Below are positions 1 to 7,377 of a DNA stretch of 64,000 nucleotides, piece after piece. A program made the translations under genes and the position numbers. The stretch is from Geodermatophilus obscurus DSM 43160 (GTDB lineage Bacteria > Actinomycetota > Actinomycetes > Mycobacteriales > Geodermatophilaceae): positions 3,596,001 to 3,660,000 of the forward strand of contig NC_013757.1 in assembly GCF_000025345.1 (NCBI RefSeq), in the 5' to 3' direction. How positions within the stretch are numbered: the stretch's first letter is position 1; every line of letters begins with the position of its first letter. The notes beneath the pieces are model-generated. The model was not told the origin of the DNA. It ran no database searches and saw nothing but the letters and a program-made list of their open reading frames with translations.

Positions 1-2
1 CC

Positions 3-122
3 GGCGCCGGCTCCCAGGTCTCCGAGGCCACCAGCGGCCCGGCGATGAACCCGCCGTCCCAGGGCGACCCGACCAACCCGGCCCAGCCCCGCTCCAGCGG
101 CTCGCACAAGAAGGGCGGCTGA
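3..122 (+). CDS. C-terminal end of an unidentified protein (partial)
   Basis: Only the last 39 codons are inside the window, ending at TGA 120-122. The tail is rich in Ser, Pro, Gly and Asn and finishes with a small basic patch (HKKGG). I recognise no domain. Codon third positions are almost all G or C, as in the neighbouring genes, which supports real coding. It runs convergently toward the tad operon, and a long hairpin at 137-192 separates the two. Such a disordered tail could belong to many secreted or regulatory proteins, so no function is proposed. Confidence 0.55.
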   Translation, partial: GAGSQVSEATSGPAMNPPSQGDPTNPAQPRSSGSHKKGG

Positions 123-136
123 GCCCCTCCCCGCGC

Positions 137-192
137 GAGATCTGCACAGTGGCGCTCATCGGGCACCCGATGGCCGCCACTGTGCAGATCTC
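137..192. terminator. Long perfect hairpin between convergent genes, likely bidirectional terminator
   Basis: Arms 137-154 and 175-192 are exact reverse complements over 18 bp. The 20-nt middle contains a second inverted repeat (CATCGGG/CCCGATG), so the hairpin can extend almost to its tip. It lies between two genes that end facing each other (stops at 120-122 and 199-201). There is no T-run, which is usual for high-GC actinobacterial terminators. The arms are less GC-rich than the flanks, so it may also be a dispersed repeat family. Confidence 0.6.
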
Positions 193-198
193 TCGGGG

Positions 199-1086
199 TC
201 AGCCGCCGAAGGCCGCGGCGATGTCCAGGACGGCGGGACCGAGCAGCACGATGAAGAGCGTCGGCAGGATGCAGAGGATCAGCGGGAAGATCACCTTCAC
301 CGGGATCTGCATCGCCTTCTCCTCGGCCCGCTGCCGCCGCTTGAGCCGCATCTCCGCCGCCTGGGTGCGCAGCACGTCGGCGATCGAGACGCCGTACGCG
401 TCGGCCTGCACCACCGCACGGATGAACCGGCGCAGGTCGGGCACCGCCGTCCGCTCGGCCAGCGCCAGGTAGGCCTCGCGGCGGGGCTGGCCGACGGCGA
501 TGTCCTGCAGCGTGCGCACGAGCTCCTCGGCCAGCGGGCCGCGACCGTTGCGCCCGGCCCGCGCCATCGCCGCCTCGAAGCCGAGCCCGGCCTCCACCGC
601 GATCGTCATCTGGTCGAGGGTGTCGGCCAGCTCCAGCGCGATCGCCTGCTGCCGCTCCTGCCCGCGGCTGTAGAGCAGCAGCTCGGGCACGACGTAGGCC
701 ACGCCGGTCACCCCGACCGCCATGAGCACGGTCAGCGGGCCGGGGCCCGCCGTCACCACCAGCCCGCCGAGCGCCGCGGCCACCGCGGCGAGCACCAGCT
801 TCGCCGCCACCAGCCGGGGCACCGGCCACTCCCCCGGGCGCCCGGCGGCGCCGGCCAGCCGGTTGAGCCGGGCGACCGTGCCGGCCGGGGTCAGGGCACG
901 GACCAGCCCCGGCAGCAGCCGGGACCGCGGGCGGGCAGGCGCGGCGCCGGGCAGGTCCAGGCCGCGGGTCAGGTTGGCGCGGGTGCGGGCGGCGGCGTCC
1001 TGCGGGCGGGCCAGCAGCGCCCAGCCCAGCAGCGGGACGGCGAGGGCGACGGCCAGCGCGGCCGCGAGCACGGGGGTCGGCAGCAT
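199..1086 (-). CDS. tadC: Tad pilus inner-membrane platform protein TadC
   Basis: 295-aa type II secretion F-domain (T2SSF) membrane protein, the second of the paired platform proteins of the Flp/Tad pilus machine. Hydrophobic segments lie at the N-terminus (about residues 5-20), in the middle (about 95-140) and at the C-terminus (about 260-290). A cytoplasmic helical segment with conserved E/A/G-rich pattern (EAGLGFEAAMARAG) lies between. The start is ATG at 1086, overlapping the tadB stop as TGATG, which indicates translational coupling. The longer frame to 1119 would run into tadB. Last gene of the operon; the hairpin at 137-192 follows it. Confidence 0.9.
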   Translation of the reverse strand: MLPTPVLAAALAVALAVPLLGWALLARPQDAAARTRANLTRGLDLPGAAPARPRSRLLPGLVRALTPAGTVARLNRLAGAAGRPGEWPVPRLVAAKLVLAAVAAALGGLVVTAGPGPLTVLMAVGVTGVAYVVPELLLYSRGQERQQAIALELADTLDQMTIAVEAGLGFEAAMARAGRNGRGPLAEELVRTLQDIAVGQPRREAYLALAERTAVPDLRRFIRAVVQADAYGVSIADVLRTQAAEMRLKRRQRAEEKAMQIPVKVIFPLILCILPTLFIVLLGPAVLDIAAAFGG

Positions 1087-2018
1087 CAGAACCGGATCGC
1101 CACGGTCTTCTTGAGCCACAACCCGCCGACGGTGAGCAGCACGACGACGGCGGCGATCATCAGGTAGCCGGCCAGGCCCTCGGTGAAGCCGGCCAGGTAG
1201 GCGGGGTTGGTCACCGACAGGAAGCCGACGATGCCGAACGGCAGGGCCATCAGCACCACCGCCGACAGCTTGCCCTCGGCCGACAGCGCCTTGACCTGCC
1301 GGCGGATGGCGTTGCGCTCCCGGATGGTGTGCCCGACCGTGTCGAGGACCTCGGCCAGGTTGCCGCCGACCTCCCGGTGGATGCCGATCGCCTGCGCGAC
1401 CCAGCGGAAGTCGTCGCTGTCCATCCGCTCGGCCACCTCGTCGAGGGCGTCGCCGAGATCGCGGCCCACCCGGGTCTCGTTGACGATCCGGGCGAACTCC
1501 TCCGACGTCGGCGCGGCGGCCTCGGTGGAGACGGCGTCGACCGCCCGCAGCAGGCTGTGCCCGGCGCGCAGGCTCGACGCCATCAGCTGCAGCGAGTCGT
1601 CCAGCTGGTCGGCGAACGCCGCCTGCCGCCGTCCGCGCTTCAGCCCGAGCAGCACCTTGGTGCCCAGCGGGGCCGCCGCCGCGAACACGACCGCCAGCAG
1701 CAGCCCGCCGAACAGCGAGCCCAGCGCCCCGAGGACGACGGTGGCCAGGCCCACCAGCAGGACGACGTCCGGTAGCGGCACCGCCACCCCCGCCCGTTCC
1801 AGCGCCGCCGTGCCGCGGGCCACCAGTCCGCGCCGGGCGAGCACCCGCTCCACCGCGGCGCCGGCCGCGGCCGAGGCGCCGGCCAGCGCGGACGCCGGCG
1901 GCGCCACCGTGGGGTCGAGCCGGGCCAGCGGCACCCGCCGTGGCCCGGCCGGGAGGACGACGAGGGCCAGCAGCAGGAGCGCGCCGGTGACCGCGAGCAG
2001 GCCCGCGACGGGCAGCAT
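1086..2018 (-). CDS. tadB: Tad pilus inner-membrane platform protein TadB
   Basis: 310-aa T2SSF-domain protein that pairs with TadC to form the membrane platform on which ATPase TadA acts. It opens with a transmembrane helix (LAVTGALLLLALVVLP). A pair of hydrophobic segments follows in the middle (about 90-125), then a cytoplasmic F-domain with the family pattern LDDSLQLMASSLRAGHSL, and two C-terminal helices. The start is the ATG at 2018, which overlaps the tadA stop (TGATG). An open frame continues upstream to 2468 but only inside tadA. Conserved order tadA-tadB-tadC supports the call. Confidence 0.9.
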   Translation of the reverse strand: MLPVAGLLAVTGALLLLALVVLPAGPRRVPLARLDPTVAPPASALAGASAAAGAAVERVLARRGLVARGTAALERAGVAVPLPDVVLLVGLATVVLGALGSLFGGLLLAVVFAAAAPLGTKVLLGLKRGRRQAAFADQLDDSLQLMASSLRAGHSLLRAVDAVSTEAAAPTSEEFARIVNETRVGRDLGDALDEVAERMDSDDFRWVAQAIGIHREVGGNLAEVLDTVGHTIRERNAIRRQVKALSAEGKLSAVVLMALPFGIVGFLSVTNPAYLAGFTEGLAGYLMIAAVVVLLTVGGLWLKKTVAIRF

Positions 2019-3424
2019 CAGGCCCACCCCCGGCGCGGCTCGACGGTGCCGAACACCCGCGGCGAGACCCGGATGCCGAGCTCGTCGAAGCGGTCGGTGA
2101 ACCGCGGCCGCACCCCGGTCGGCACCGGCTTGCCGAGGAACCGGCCGGCCGCGTCGACCCCGGCGGAGTAGTCGAAGAGGAACGCGTCCTGCAGGGTGAC
2201 CGTCTCCCCCTCCATGCCCTGCACCTCGGTCACGTGCGTGACCCGGCGGGTGCCGTCGCGCAGCCGGGTCAGCTGGACGACGACGTCGACGGCCGAGGCG
2301 ATCTGCTCGCGGATGGCGCGCAGCGGCAGGTCCATGCCGGCCATGAGCACGAGGGTCTCCAGGCGCGCGATGGCGTCGCGCGGGGAGTTGGCGTGCACCG
2401 TCGACAGCGACCCGTCGTGGCCGGTGTTCATCGCCTGCAGCATGTCGAGGGACTCCCCGCCGCGGCACTCCCCGACCACGATCCGGTCGGGGCGCATCCG
2501 CAGCGAGTTGCGCACCAGGTCGCGGATGGTGATCGCGCCCTTGCCCTCGATGTTGGGCGGGCGGGACTCCAGCCGGACGACGTGGTCCTGCTGCAGCTGC
2601 AGCTCGACGGCGTCCTCGATGGTGACGATCCGCTCGCCGTCCGGGATGAACGAGGACAGCACGTTGAGCAGCGTCGTCTTACCCGTGCCGGTACCGCCGG
2701 AGACGATGACGTTGAGCCGCGCCTCGACGCAGGCGCGCAGCAGCTCGGCCATCTCCGGCGAGAGGGTGCCGAAGCCGATCAGGTCGTCGACGGTGAACGG
2801 GTCCTTGGCGAACTTGCGGATGGTCAGCGTCGACCCGCTGAAGGCCAGCGGCGGGATGATCGCGTTGACCCGGGAGCCGTCGGCCAGCCGGGCGTCGACC
2901 AGCGGCGAGGACTCGTCGATCCGCCGTCCCACCCGGGAGACGATCCGGTCGATGACCCGGCGCAGGTGCTCCTCGGAGGTGAACCGGGCGGCGGTGCGGA
3001 CGAGCCGGCCGTCCTGCTCGACGTAGACCGCGTCCGGGCCGTTGCACATGATCTCGGTGACGCTCGGGTCGTCCAGCAGCCGCTGCAGCGGGCCGTAGCC
3101 GAGGACGTCGTCGGCCAGCTCGGCGGTCAGCCGCCCGCGCTCCTCGGCCGACAGCGGGACGCGCTCCTCCTCGACCACCTCGTCGAGCTCACCGAGGACG
3201 ATCGTGCGCAGCTGCTCCTCGGAGAGCGACGGGTCGTTCAACCGGTTGCCCATGCGCTCGAACAGCGCCTTGGCGACGCGGTCCTTGAGCTTGGCGAGGG
3301 CGTCGGTGGGCGGCGGCACGGCCACCGGGGCGGCGACCCGGGGTGCCGGGAGCGCAGTGGGCGCTTCGGCCTCCGGTGCGGCGTGCCGCCCCTGGGCCGC
3401 GGCGAGGCGCGAGGCGAGGTTCAC
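2018..3424 (-). CDS. tadA: Tad/Flp pilus assembly ATPase TadA (CpaF)
   Basis: 468-aa secretion ATPase that powers Flp pilin assembly as a hexamer at the cytoplasmic face. The first 40 residues are Ala/Pro-rich and probably disordered. The CpaF N-domain follows (about 45-220, with the pattern YGPLQRLLDDPSVTEIM). Walker A is GGTGTGKTT at about 243-251, the Asp box TIEDAVEL is at about 268-275, and the Walker B region is RIVVGECRGGE at about 315. Length is normal for the family. The start is GTG at 3424, very close to the end of tadZ. The stop overlaps the tadB start. All key nucleotide-binding residues are present. Confidence 0.95.
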   Translation of the reverse strand: MNLASRLAAAQGRHAAPEAEAPTALPAPRVAAPVAVPPPTDALAKLKDRVAKALFERMGNRLNDPSLSEEQLRTIVLGELDEVVEEERVPLSAEERGRLTAELADDVLGYGPLQRLLDDPSVTEIMCNGPDAVYVEQDGRLVRTAARFTSEEHLRRVIDRIVSRVGRRIDESSPLVDARLADGSRVNAIIPPLAFSGSTLTIRKFAKDPFTVDDLIGFGTLSPEMAELLRACVEARLNVIVSGGTGTGKTTLLNVLSSFIPDGERIVTIEDAVELQLQQDHVVRLESRPPNIEGKGAITIRDLVRNSLRMRPDRIVVGECRGGESLDMLQAMNTGHDGSLSTVHANSPRDAIARLETLVLMAGMDLPLRAIREQIASAVDVVVQLTRLRDGTRRVTHVTEVQGMEGETVTLQDAFLFDYSAGVDAAGRFLGKPVPTGVRPRFTDRFDELGIRVSPRVFGTVEPRRGWA

Positions 3425-3471
3425 GACGCCGCCCGGTGCACGCAGGCGGAGGTCACGACGCCGCCCGGTGC
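3420..3471. repeat. Short imperfect tandem duplication at the tadZ/tadA junction
   Basis: The 19-20 bases at 3420-3439 recur at 3452-3471 (core CACGACGCCGCCCGGTGC), offset by 32 nt. The duplication brackets the tadZ stop (3453-3455) and the tadA start codon (3422-3424). It looks like a slippage or small tandem-duplication event that created the present spacing between tadZ and tadA. Confidence 0.7.
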
Positions 3472-4644
3472 TTCGCGCGGTAGCGGCCGGGCCGGACGAT
3501 CGGGGTGGCGGCGAACCGGGCGACCAGCCGCTGCAGCTCCTTGGCCGCCGGGTCCTTGCGGCCGCCGGCGACGATCGGCACCCCCTGGTTGGTCGACACC
3601 GGTACCGCGGCCGAGCGCGGGACGACGACGTCCACGCCGGTGCCGATCGCCGTCTCGACGTCGCGCATCGACAGCCCGCCCTTGGCGTCGGCGAGGTTCA
3701 TGACCACGTGCCGGCCGGCCGGGATCATGCACAGCTCGCGCAGCACGTCGAGCTCCTTGCGCAGCCCGCGGACCCCGGGGACGTCCATGCTGGGTCACCA
3801 TGACCACGTCGGTGGCGCGGTCGAGGGCGGCGAGCGTCTGCTCCGAGAGCCCGGGCGCGGTGTCGACGACGACGTAGCGGAACTCGCGGGCCAGCGAGGC
3901 CAGTAGCCGGGTGACGTCGGCGCCGGTGACCGCGTCGCCGGCCGCCGGGGACTCCGCCCCGCACACCGCGTACAGGCCGCTGGGGTGCTGGGTGAGGAAG
4001 GTCTTGAGGACCATGGTGTCCTCGGCCGCCGGGCCGTGCGCGACGTCGGGCAGCGCGTACTCCGGCGTCAGGCCCAGCGCGGAGGCGACGTCGCCGAACT
4101 GGACGTCGAGGTCGACCAGGACCGTCGACTGCGGCGCGGCCGCGGTCAGGCCGATCGCCAGGTTGGTCGACACGGTCGTCTTGCCGACGCCGCCCTTCGG
4201 GGAGGCCACGGTGATGACCCGCCCGGTGTAGCGGGCGGTCTCCTCGACCGGGCGCAGCACCCGTCGGCGTCCGGCCGCGGCCGAGCCGGCGCGCTCGACG
4301 GCGGCGCGGATCTCGCCGGCGTCCGCGGTGGGCGCGAGCAGGTCGCGGACGCCGGCCCGCATCGCCTCCTGCCAGGTCTGCGGCGCCGGGTCGGCGAGCA
4401 GGACGACGCTGATGCCGGGGCACTGCACGTCGAGCCGGGCGGCCAGGGAGAAGACCTCCTGCGGCGGCGCCAGCGGGCCGACCAGCAGGACCTCGGGCAG
4501 CTCGCCGTCGACCAGCTGCTCGAACAGCCGGGCCGGGTCGGCGGGCAGCCGGCCGGCGGGCAGCACGTGCACGTCGCCGTCGGTCGCCTGCTTGACGCGC
4601 AGGACGAGTTCCTCGTCGGCTGCGCCGAGCACCACGCGACTCAT
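3453..4644 (-). pseudogene. tadZ: tadZ/cpaE pilus localisation ATPase, broken by a 1-nt frameshift
   Basis: TadZ/CpaE proteins are ParA/MinD-like ATPases that place the Tad pilus machinery at the cell pole. An N-terminal receiver-like domain (about 1-125) is followed by a deviant Walker A, KGGVGKTT, at about 150-157. The conserved reading frame runs from ATG 4644 to about 3790, ending ...DVVMVTQ. It then continues one frame over as MDVPGVRGLRKELDVL... to the stop at 3453. One extra base near 3789 (CAG-C-ATG on the minus strand) explains this; removing it gives about 396 aa, normal for the family. Downstream codons are still well conserved, so a recent mutation or a sequencing/assembly error is more likely than old decay. 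ATG overlaps the rcpC stop (ATGA). Confidence 0.85.
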
Positions 4645-5375
4645 GAGTAGTCCTTGTCGTAGACGTTCTCGGGGGTGATGACCTCGGTGCCGGTGGTGTC
4701 GACGCCCTCGGGCTCGAGGGAGAGCCAGACGGTGCCGTGCTCCATGCCGAAGACGACCGCCTCGGCCGCCTCGGGCCGTAGCCCGAGGGTGACCATGAGG
4801 CTGGCCGAGGGCGCCGCGCCGCCGGAGGAGGCGGTGTCGGTCCCCTCGCCGTCCGCGACGGCGACCGGCGCACCCTGCACCTGGGTGACCAGGACCCGAC
4901 TGAGGACGGCGCGGGTCCGTCCGTCGAGGGAGACGTGCACGCCCACGGTGTCCCCGGCCGCCAGCCGGCCGCCGACCGCGCGCTGCGGCTCGAGCAGCAG
5001 GCTGACCTCGGCGGTGCCCTCGGGGGCGGGGACCGTGCCGGGCACGCCGAGGTCCCCCGGGACGGCGAAGCGGGCCGCCAGCAGCTGCTCGCCCGGCTGC
5101 AGGTCGACGGTGGCGACCCGGCCAGCCAGCTCGTCGAGGTCGGTCACGGCACCGGGGACCGCGGCCTTCGCCGGCAGTCGCTCGGTGCGGACCAGCTCGG
5201 CCAGCTCCTCCCCCGGCGTCCCCTCGGCGACCGGCCGGTCGACCACGAGCACGTCCACGGTCTGCACCCCGGCGAGGGCGCGGGCGTCGGCGCCGCGCAC
5301 GTAGGCCAGGAGGACCACGGCGCCGGTGGCGGCGAGGAGCAGCGCCGCGAGGGCGGCGAGCAGTCGGCGTCTCAA
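4641..5375 (-). CDS. cpaB: Flp pilus assembly protein RcpC/CpaB (SAF domain)
   Basis: 244-aa protein with one N-terminal membrane anchor (LLAALAALLLAATGAVVLLA, residues 4-23) followed by a periplasmic or extracytoplasmic SAF domain (about 38-110, pattern VDVLVVDRPVAEG and GRVATVDLQPGEQLL). In Tad systems RcpC/CpaB helps pilus secretion or stability at the envelope. The likely start is TTG at 5375, preceded by an AGGGGAC ribosome-binding sequence. No ATG or GTG further upstream fits without entering the TadG-like gene. The stop overlaps the tadZ start by 4 nt. Positioned as usual between the TadE/TadG proteins and tadZ. Confidence 0.88.
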   Translation of the reverse strand: MRRRLLAALAALLLAATGAVVLLAYVRGADARALAGVQTVDVLVVDRPVAEGTPGEELAELVRTERLPAKAAVPGAVTDLDELAGRVATVDLQPGEQLLAARFAVPGDLGVPGTVPAPEGTAEVSLLLEPQRAVGGRLAAGDTVGVHVSLDGRTRAVLSRVLVTQVQGAPVAVADGEGTDTASSGGAAPSASLMVTLGLRPEAAEAVVFGMEHGTVWLSLEPEGVDTTGTEVITPENVYDKDYS

Positions 5376-5384
5376 CGAGGTCCC

Positions 5385-6452
5385 CTATCGAACGAGTCGG
5401 AGGACCCAGGCACCCAGGGAGGGCGCGCCGGGGCCGTAGGTGAAGGAGTCGCCGGCGTCGACGAAGCGGGTGAAGTAGCCGCGGATGCAGCGGTCCTCGC
5501 CCTTGCACGGCTGGCCGGCGTCGTACTGCCCGCCGAAGTGGTAGGCGGTGATCGTGAACGCGGCGTAGCCGTGGACGTGGTACCAGGCGCTGCTGCCGGT
5601 GCCGCCCGCCTCGTCGAAGATCGGCAGCAGCACCGTGCGGCCGACCAGCGCGGCCACGTCCTCGGTGTCGCAGCCCTGCGAGGGGTTGTTGCCCGGCTCG
5701 GAGGTGAACCGGCCGCCGACCCTCGAGGTGGCCCGGCAGGTGTTCCCCCCGTCGGTGGTCAGCCATCCGAAGCCGCCGGGGACGAACATGTTCGAGGGCC
5801 CGGTGCAGCCGGTGTCGGACTTCTTCGGCAGCTCGATGGTGCGCTGGGTGGTGGTCGAGGGCAGGCCGCCGCCGGTCTGGGCCGTGAACTCGCACCAGGA
5901 GAAGATCAGCGGCAGCATCGCCGTCCCGGCGTCGGGCGCACCCCAGGCGACGGTCGCGGTCGCCGTCACCTGCGTCGACTCGTGGCCGATGACCGGTGCG
6001 AACCAGTGCTCGGTGGGCGTGCTGCCGGTGACCGTGACGCGGACGGGGTCGCTGGCGAGCACCGGCGGGGCGGCGGTGGCGTTGCCGGTGTTGGCGTCGA
6101 CCAGGTCCTGCGCGGTGGCCCGCATGTCGCCGCAGGCGCCGCGGGCGCAGTCCCGGGCGACCGCGAGGGCCGCGGCATCGGCCGCCGTCTGCAGCCGGGC
6201 GCGCTCCGCGTAGAGCGCGCCGACGTCGACGGCGATCGCGGTGAACCCGAGGATCGGCACCAGCAGCAGGGCCAGGAGCACCGCCGAGGCGCCGTGCTCG
6301 CCGGTCAGCCGGCGGCGGAGGGCACGGCGGCCAGGCCCTGTCCGGAGGCTCCGGCCCCCTGCACGGTCCCACCGCGAGCTCGCGAGTGGTGGGGGGCAGG
6401 GGGTCCTGGTTCGAGGGGTGCGAGGGACGGGGTCCTCCTTCAGCCGTTGCAC
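5385..6452 (-). CDS. TadG-like pseudopilin / TadE-TadG family membrane protein
   Basis: 355-aa protein with a single membrane segment near residues 58-78 (HGASAVLLALLLVPILGF). The TadG-type region VDVGALYAERARLQTAADAA follows, then a large Cys-containing extracytoplasmic part. TadE/TadG proteins are pseudopilins or envelope partners of the Flp pilus. The glutamate at +5 found in TadE is absent here (AVLLA instead of AVEFA), as in many TadG proteins. The only in-frame start seen is GTG at 6452, overlapping tadE by 13 nt and preceded by no clear RBS. Residues about 14-33 are encoded by a dispersed palindromic repeat, so the N-terminus is uncertain. Confidence 0.75.
   Translation of the reverse strand: MQRLKEDPVPRTPRTRTPCPPPLASSRWDRAGGRSLRTGPGRRALRRRLTGEHGASAVLLALLLVPILGFTAIAVDVGALYAERARLQTAADAAALAVARDCARGACGDMRATAQDLVDANTGNATAAPPVLASDPVRVTVTGSTPTEHWFAPVIGHESTQVTATATVAWGAPDAGTAMLPLIFSWCEFTAQTGGGLPSTTTQRTIELPKKSDTGCTGPSNMFVPGGFGWLTTDGGNTCRATSRVGGRFTSEPGNNPSQGCDTEDVAALVGRTVLLPIFDEAGGTGSSAWYHVHGYAAFTITAYHFGGQYDAGQPCKGEDRCIRGYFTRFVDAGDSFTYGPGAPSLGAWVLRLVR
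6351..6410. repeat. Dispersed palindromic element, copy A (inside TadG-like 5' end)
   Basis: About 60 bp with a perfect 12-bp palindromic centre CGCGAGCTCGCG and outer complementary arms (GGCCCCCTGCA... to ...CAGGGGGTCC). It aligns over most of its length with 44991-45050 near nadA (copy B). Copy A follows the tadE stop and is read through in frame by the TadG-like gene. Possible roles are a terminator-like hairpin or a miniature repeat family. Confidence 0.65.
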
Positions 6453-6838
6453 CGCATGACCCCCGTTCCGGTCAGGTCGATGCGCGCGCCGAAGAAGTCG
6501 GTGAGGAACGGCATCGGGTAGTCGACGGTCACCCGCACGTTCTGGGTCGTCGTGCTCGTCATCGGGCAGCCGGTCTGCGGCGTGACGGTGATCTGCGCGT
6601 TGGCGACCGCCGGGTCGAGCGTGGGGCTGGCGTCCCGGACGGCGGTGCGCGCCGCGGCCGGGTCGTTCTGCAGGGCCATGACGCGGGCACCCTCGCGGGC
6701 GGCGGCGGACAGGGTGCCCTGCACCTGGAACGCGTGCCCGAACTCGGCGATGCCGAGCACCAGGACGAGCAGCAGCGGCACGATCATCGCGAACTCCACG
6801 GCACTGGCGCCGTGCTGGTCGCGCAGTCGGGTGCGCAC
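6440..6838 (-). CDS. tadE: TadE-like pseudopilin
   Basis: 132-aa minor pilin-like protein. It has a short basic leader, the prepilin-type motif GASAVEFAMIVPLLLVLV (processing Gly at about 10, Glu at +5) and a hydrophobic helix to about residue 32. A small extracytoplasmic domain with two cysteines follows. TadE proteins are processed by the Tad prepilin peptidase and contribute to pilus assembly. The start is GTG at 6838. It is the first gene after the flp terminator-like hairpin and overlaps the TadG-like start. Function is assigned from the family and operon position. Confidence 0.85.
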   Translation of the reverse strand: MRTRLRDQHGASAVEFAMIVPLLLVLVLGIAEFGHAFQVQGTLSAAAREGARVMALQNDPAAARTAVRDASPTLDPAVANAQITVTPQTGCPMTSTTTQNVRVTVDYPMPFLTDFFGARIDLTGTGVMRCNG

Positions 6839-6880
6839 CGGTCCCCCATCTCCTCCGCAGTAGTCGTCGTCCGGGTACGG

Positions 6881-6921
6881 CGCGGCGCAGCGGCCCCGGG
6901 GGACGGGGCCGCTGCGCCGCG
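6881..6921 (-). terminator. GC-rich hairpin between flp and tadE
   Basis: Arms 6881-6897 and 6905-6921 are perfectly complementary over 17 bp with a 7-nt loop. It starts 14 nt after the flp stop codon. No T-run is seen. Its position suggests partial termination or 3'-end protection, so that the abundant pilin message exceeds that of the assembly genes downstream. Confidence 0.7.
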
Positions 6922-6934
6922 GGAGGTGCGCGGG

Positions 6935-7174
6935 TCAGGTGGCGGGCGTCGTGGTGGTGGCGGTGCCGCCGAGCTTGGCGCCGATGGTGTCGAACAGACC
7001 GTCCAGCTTCGTGCCGAGCAGGGCGACGGCGGCGATGATGACGACGGCGATCAGGCCGACCATGAGGCCGTACTCGACGGCGGTGGCGCCCTTCTCCTCA
7101 CGCTCGAGGCGCTCCTCGGCGAACGAGTAGAGCGTGACGATGGTGGCCAGCGGGTTGCTGATGAGGTTGAGCAC
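6935..7174 (-). CDS. flp: Flp-type major pilin
   Basis: 79-aa Flp prepilin. The leader (1-29) ends in the cleavage motif EEKG|ATAVEYGLMVGLIAVVI. Gly29 is the processing site, Glu34 the conserved +5 residue and Tyr35 the Flp-typical tyrosine. A hydrophobic helix (about 36-52) and a short Thr/Ala-rich tail follow. The start is GTG at 7174 with AGGGAG upstream; a longer frame to 7339 lacks any pilin features. First gene of the tad operon. A CRP-like palindrome (7344-7359) lies in the 203-bp upstream region, and a hairpin follows the stop. Confidence 0.93.
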   Translation of the reverse strand: MLNLISNPLATIVTLYSFAEERLEREEKGATAVEYGLMVGLIAVVIIAAVALLGTKLDGLFDTIGAKLGGTATTTTPAT

Positions 7175-7343
7175 GGGGACTCCCTGGAGGACGGTGCCGG
7201 CCGGTCCGGGTCGGGGGTGACCCGGCGTCGCAGCACTTGCCAGGGGGTGTCGGGAGAACGGCTTGCCGGCTTGAGCCCCGTTCGCCCGATCGGCCGACAC
7301 CAGCCACCTGCCCGGGTGGCTCCCGCCGACGGGCGTCACTCCA

Positions 7344-7359
7344 GGTGACCGCGCTCACA
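7344..7359. promoter_or_regulatory. CRP/GlxR-like palindrome upstream of flp
   Basis: The minus strand reads TGTGAGCGCGGTCACC, nine of ten arm bases of the TGTGA-N6-TCACA consensus used by CRP-family regulators (GlxR in actinobacteria). It lies 170 bp upstream of the flp start, just after the prepilin peptidase stop. It may control the tad operon. The site is predicted by sequence match only. Confidence 0.4.
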
Positions 7360-7377
7360 CGGTGATCCCCGTGGGCC

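Noticed and set aside
3781-3800. Programmed frameshifting in tadZ
   Set aside because: No slippery run or stimulatory structure is obvious at the break, and TadZ proteins are not known to need frameshifting; an indel or error is simpler.
3421-6372. A 983-codon minus-strand frame apparently fusing several tad genes
   Set aside because: Only its tadZ part is conserved; the rest is an out-of-frame reading of the TadG-like and rcpC genes and of the shifted tadZ end.
7175-7377. A c-di-GMP or other riboswitch upstream of flp
   Set aside because: The spacer contains several GC-rich inverted repeats but I could not match the conserved bases of any known riboswitch class.
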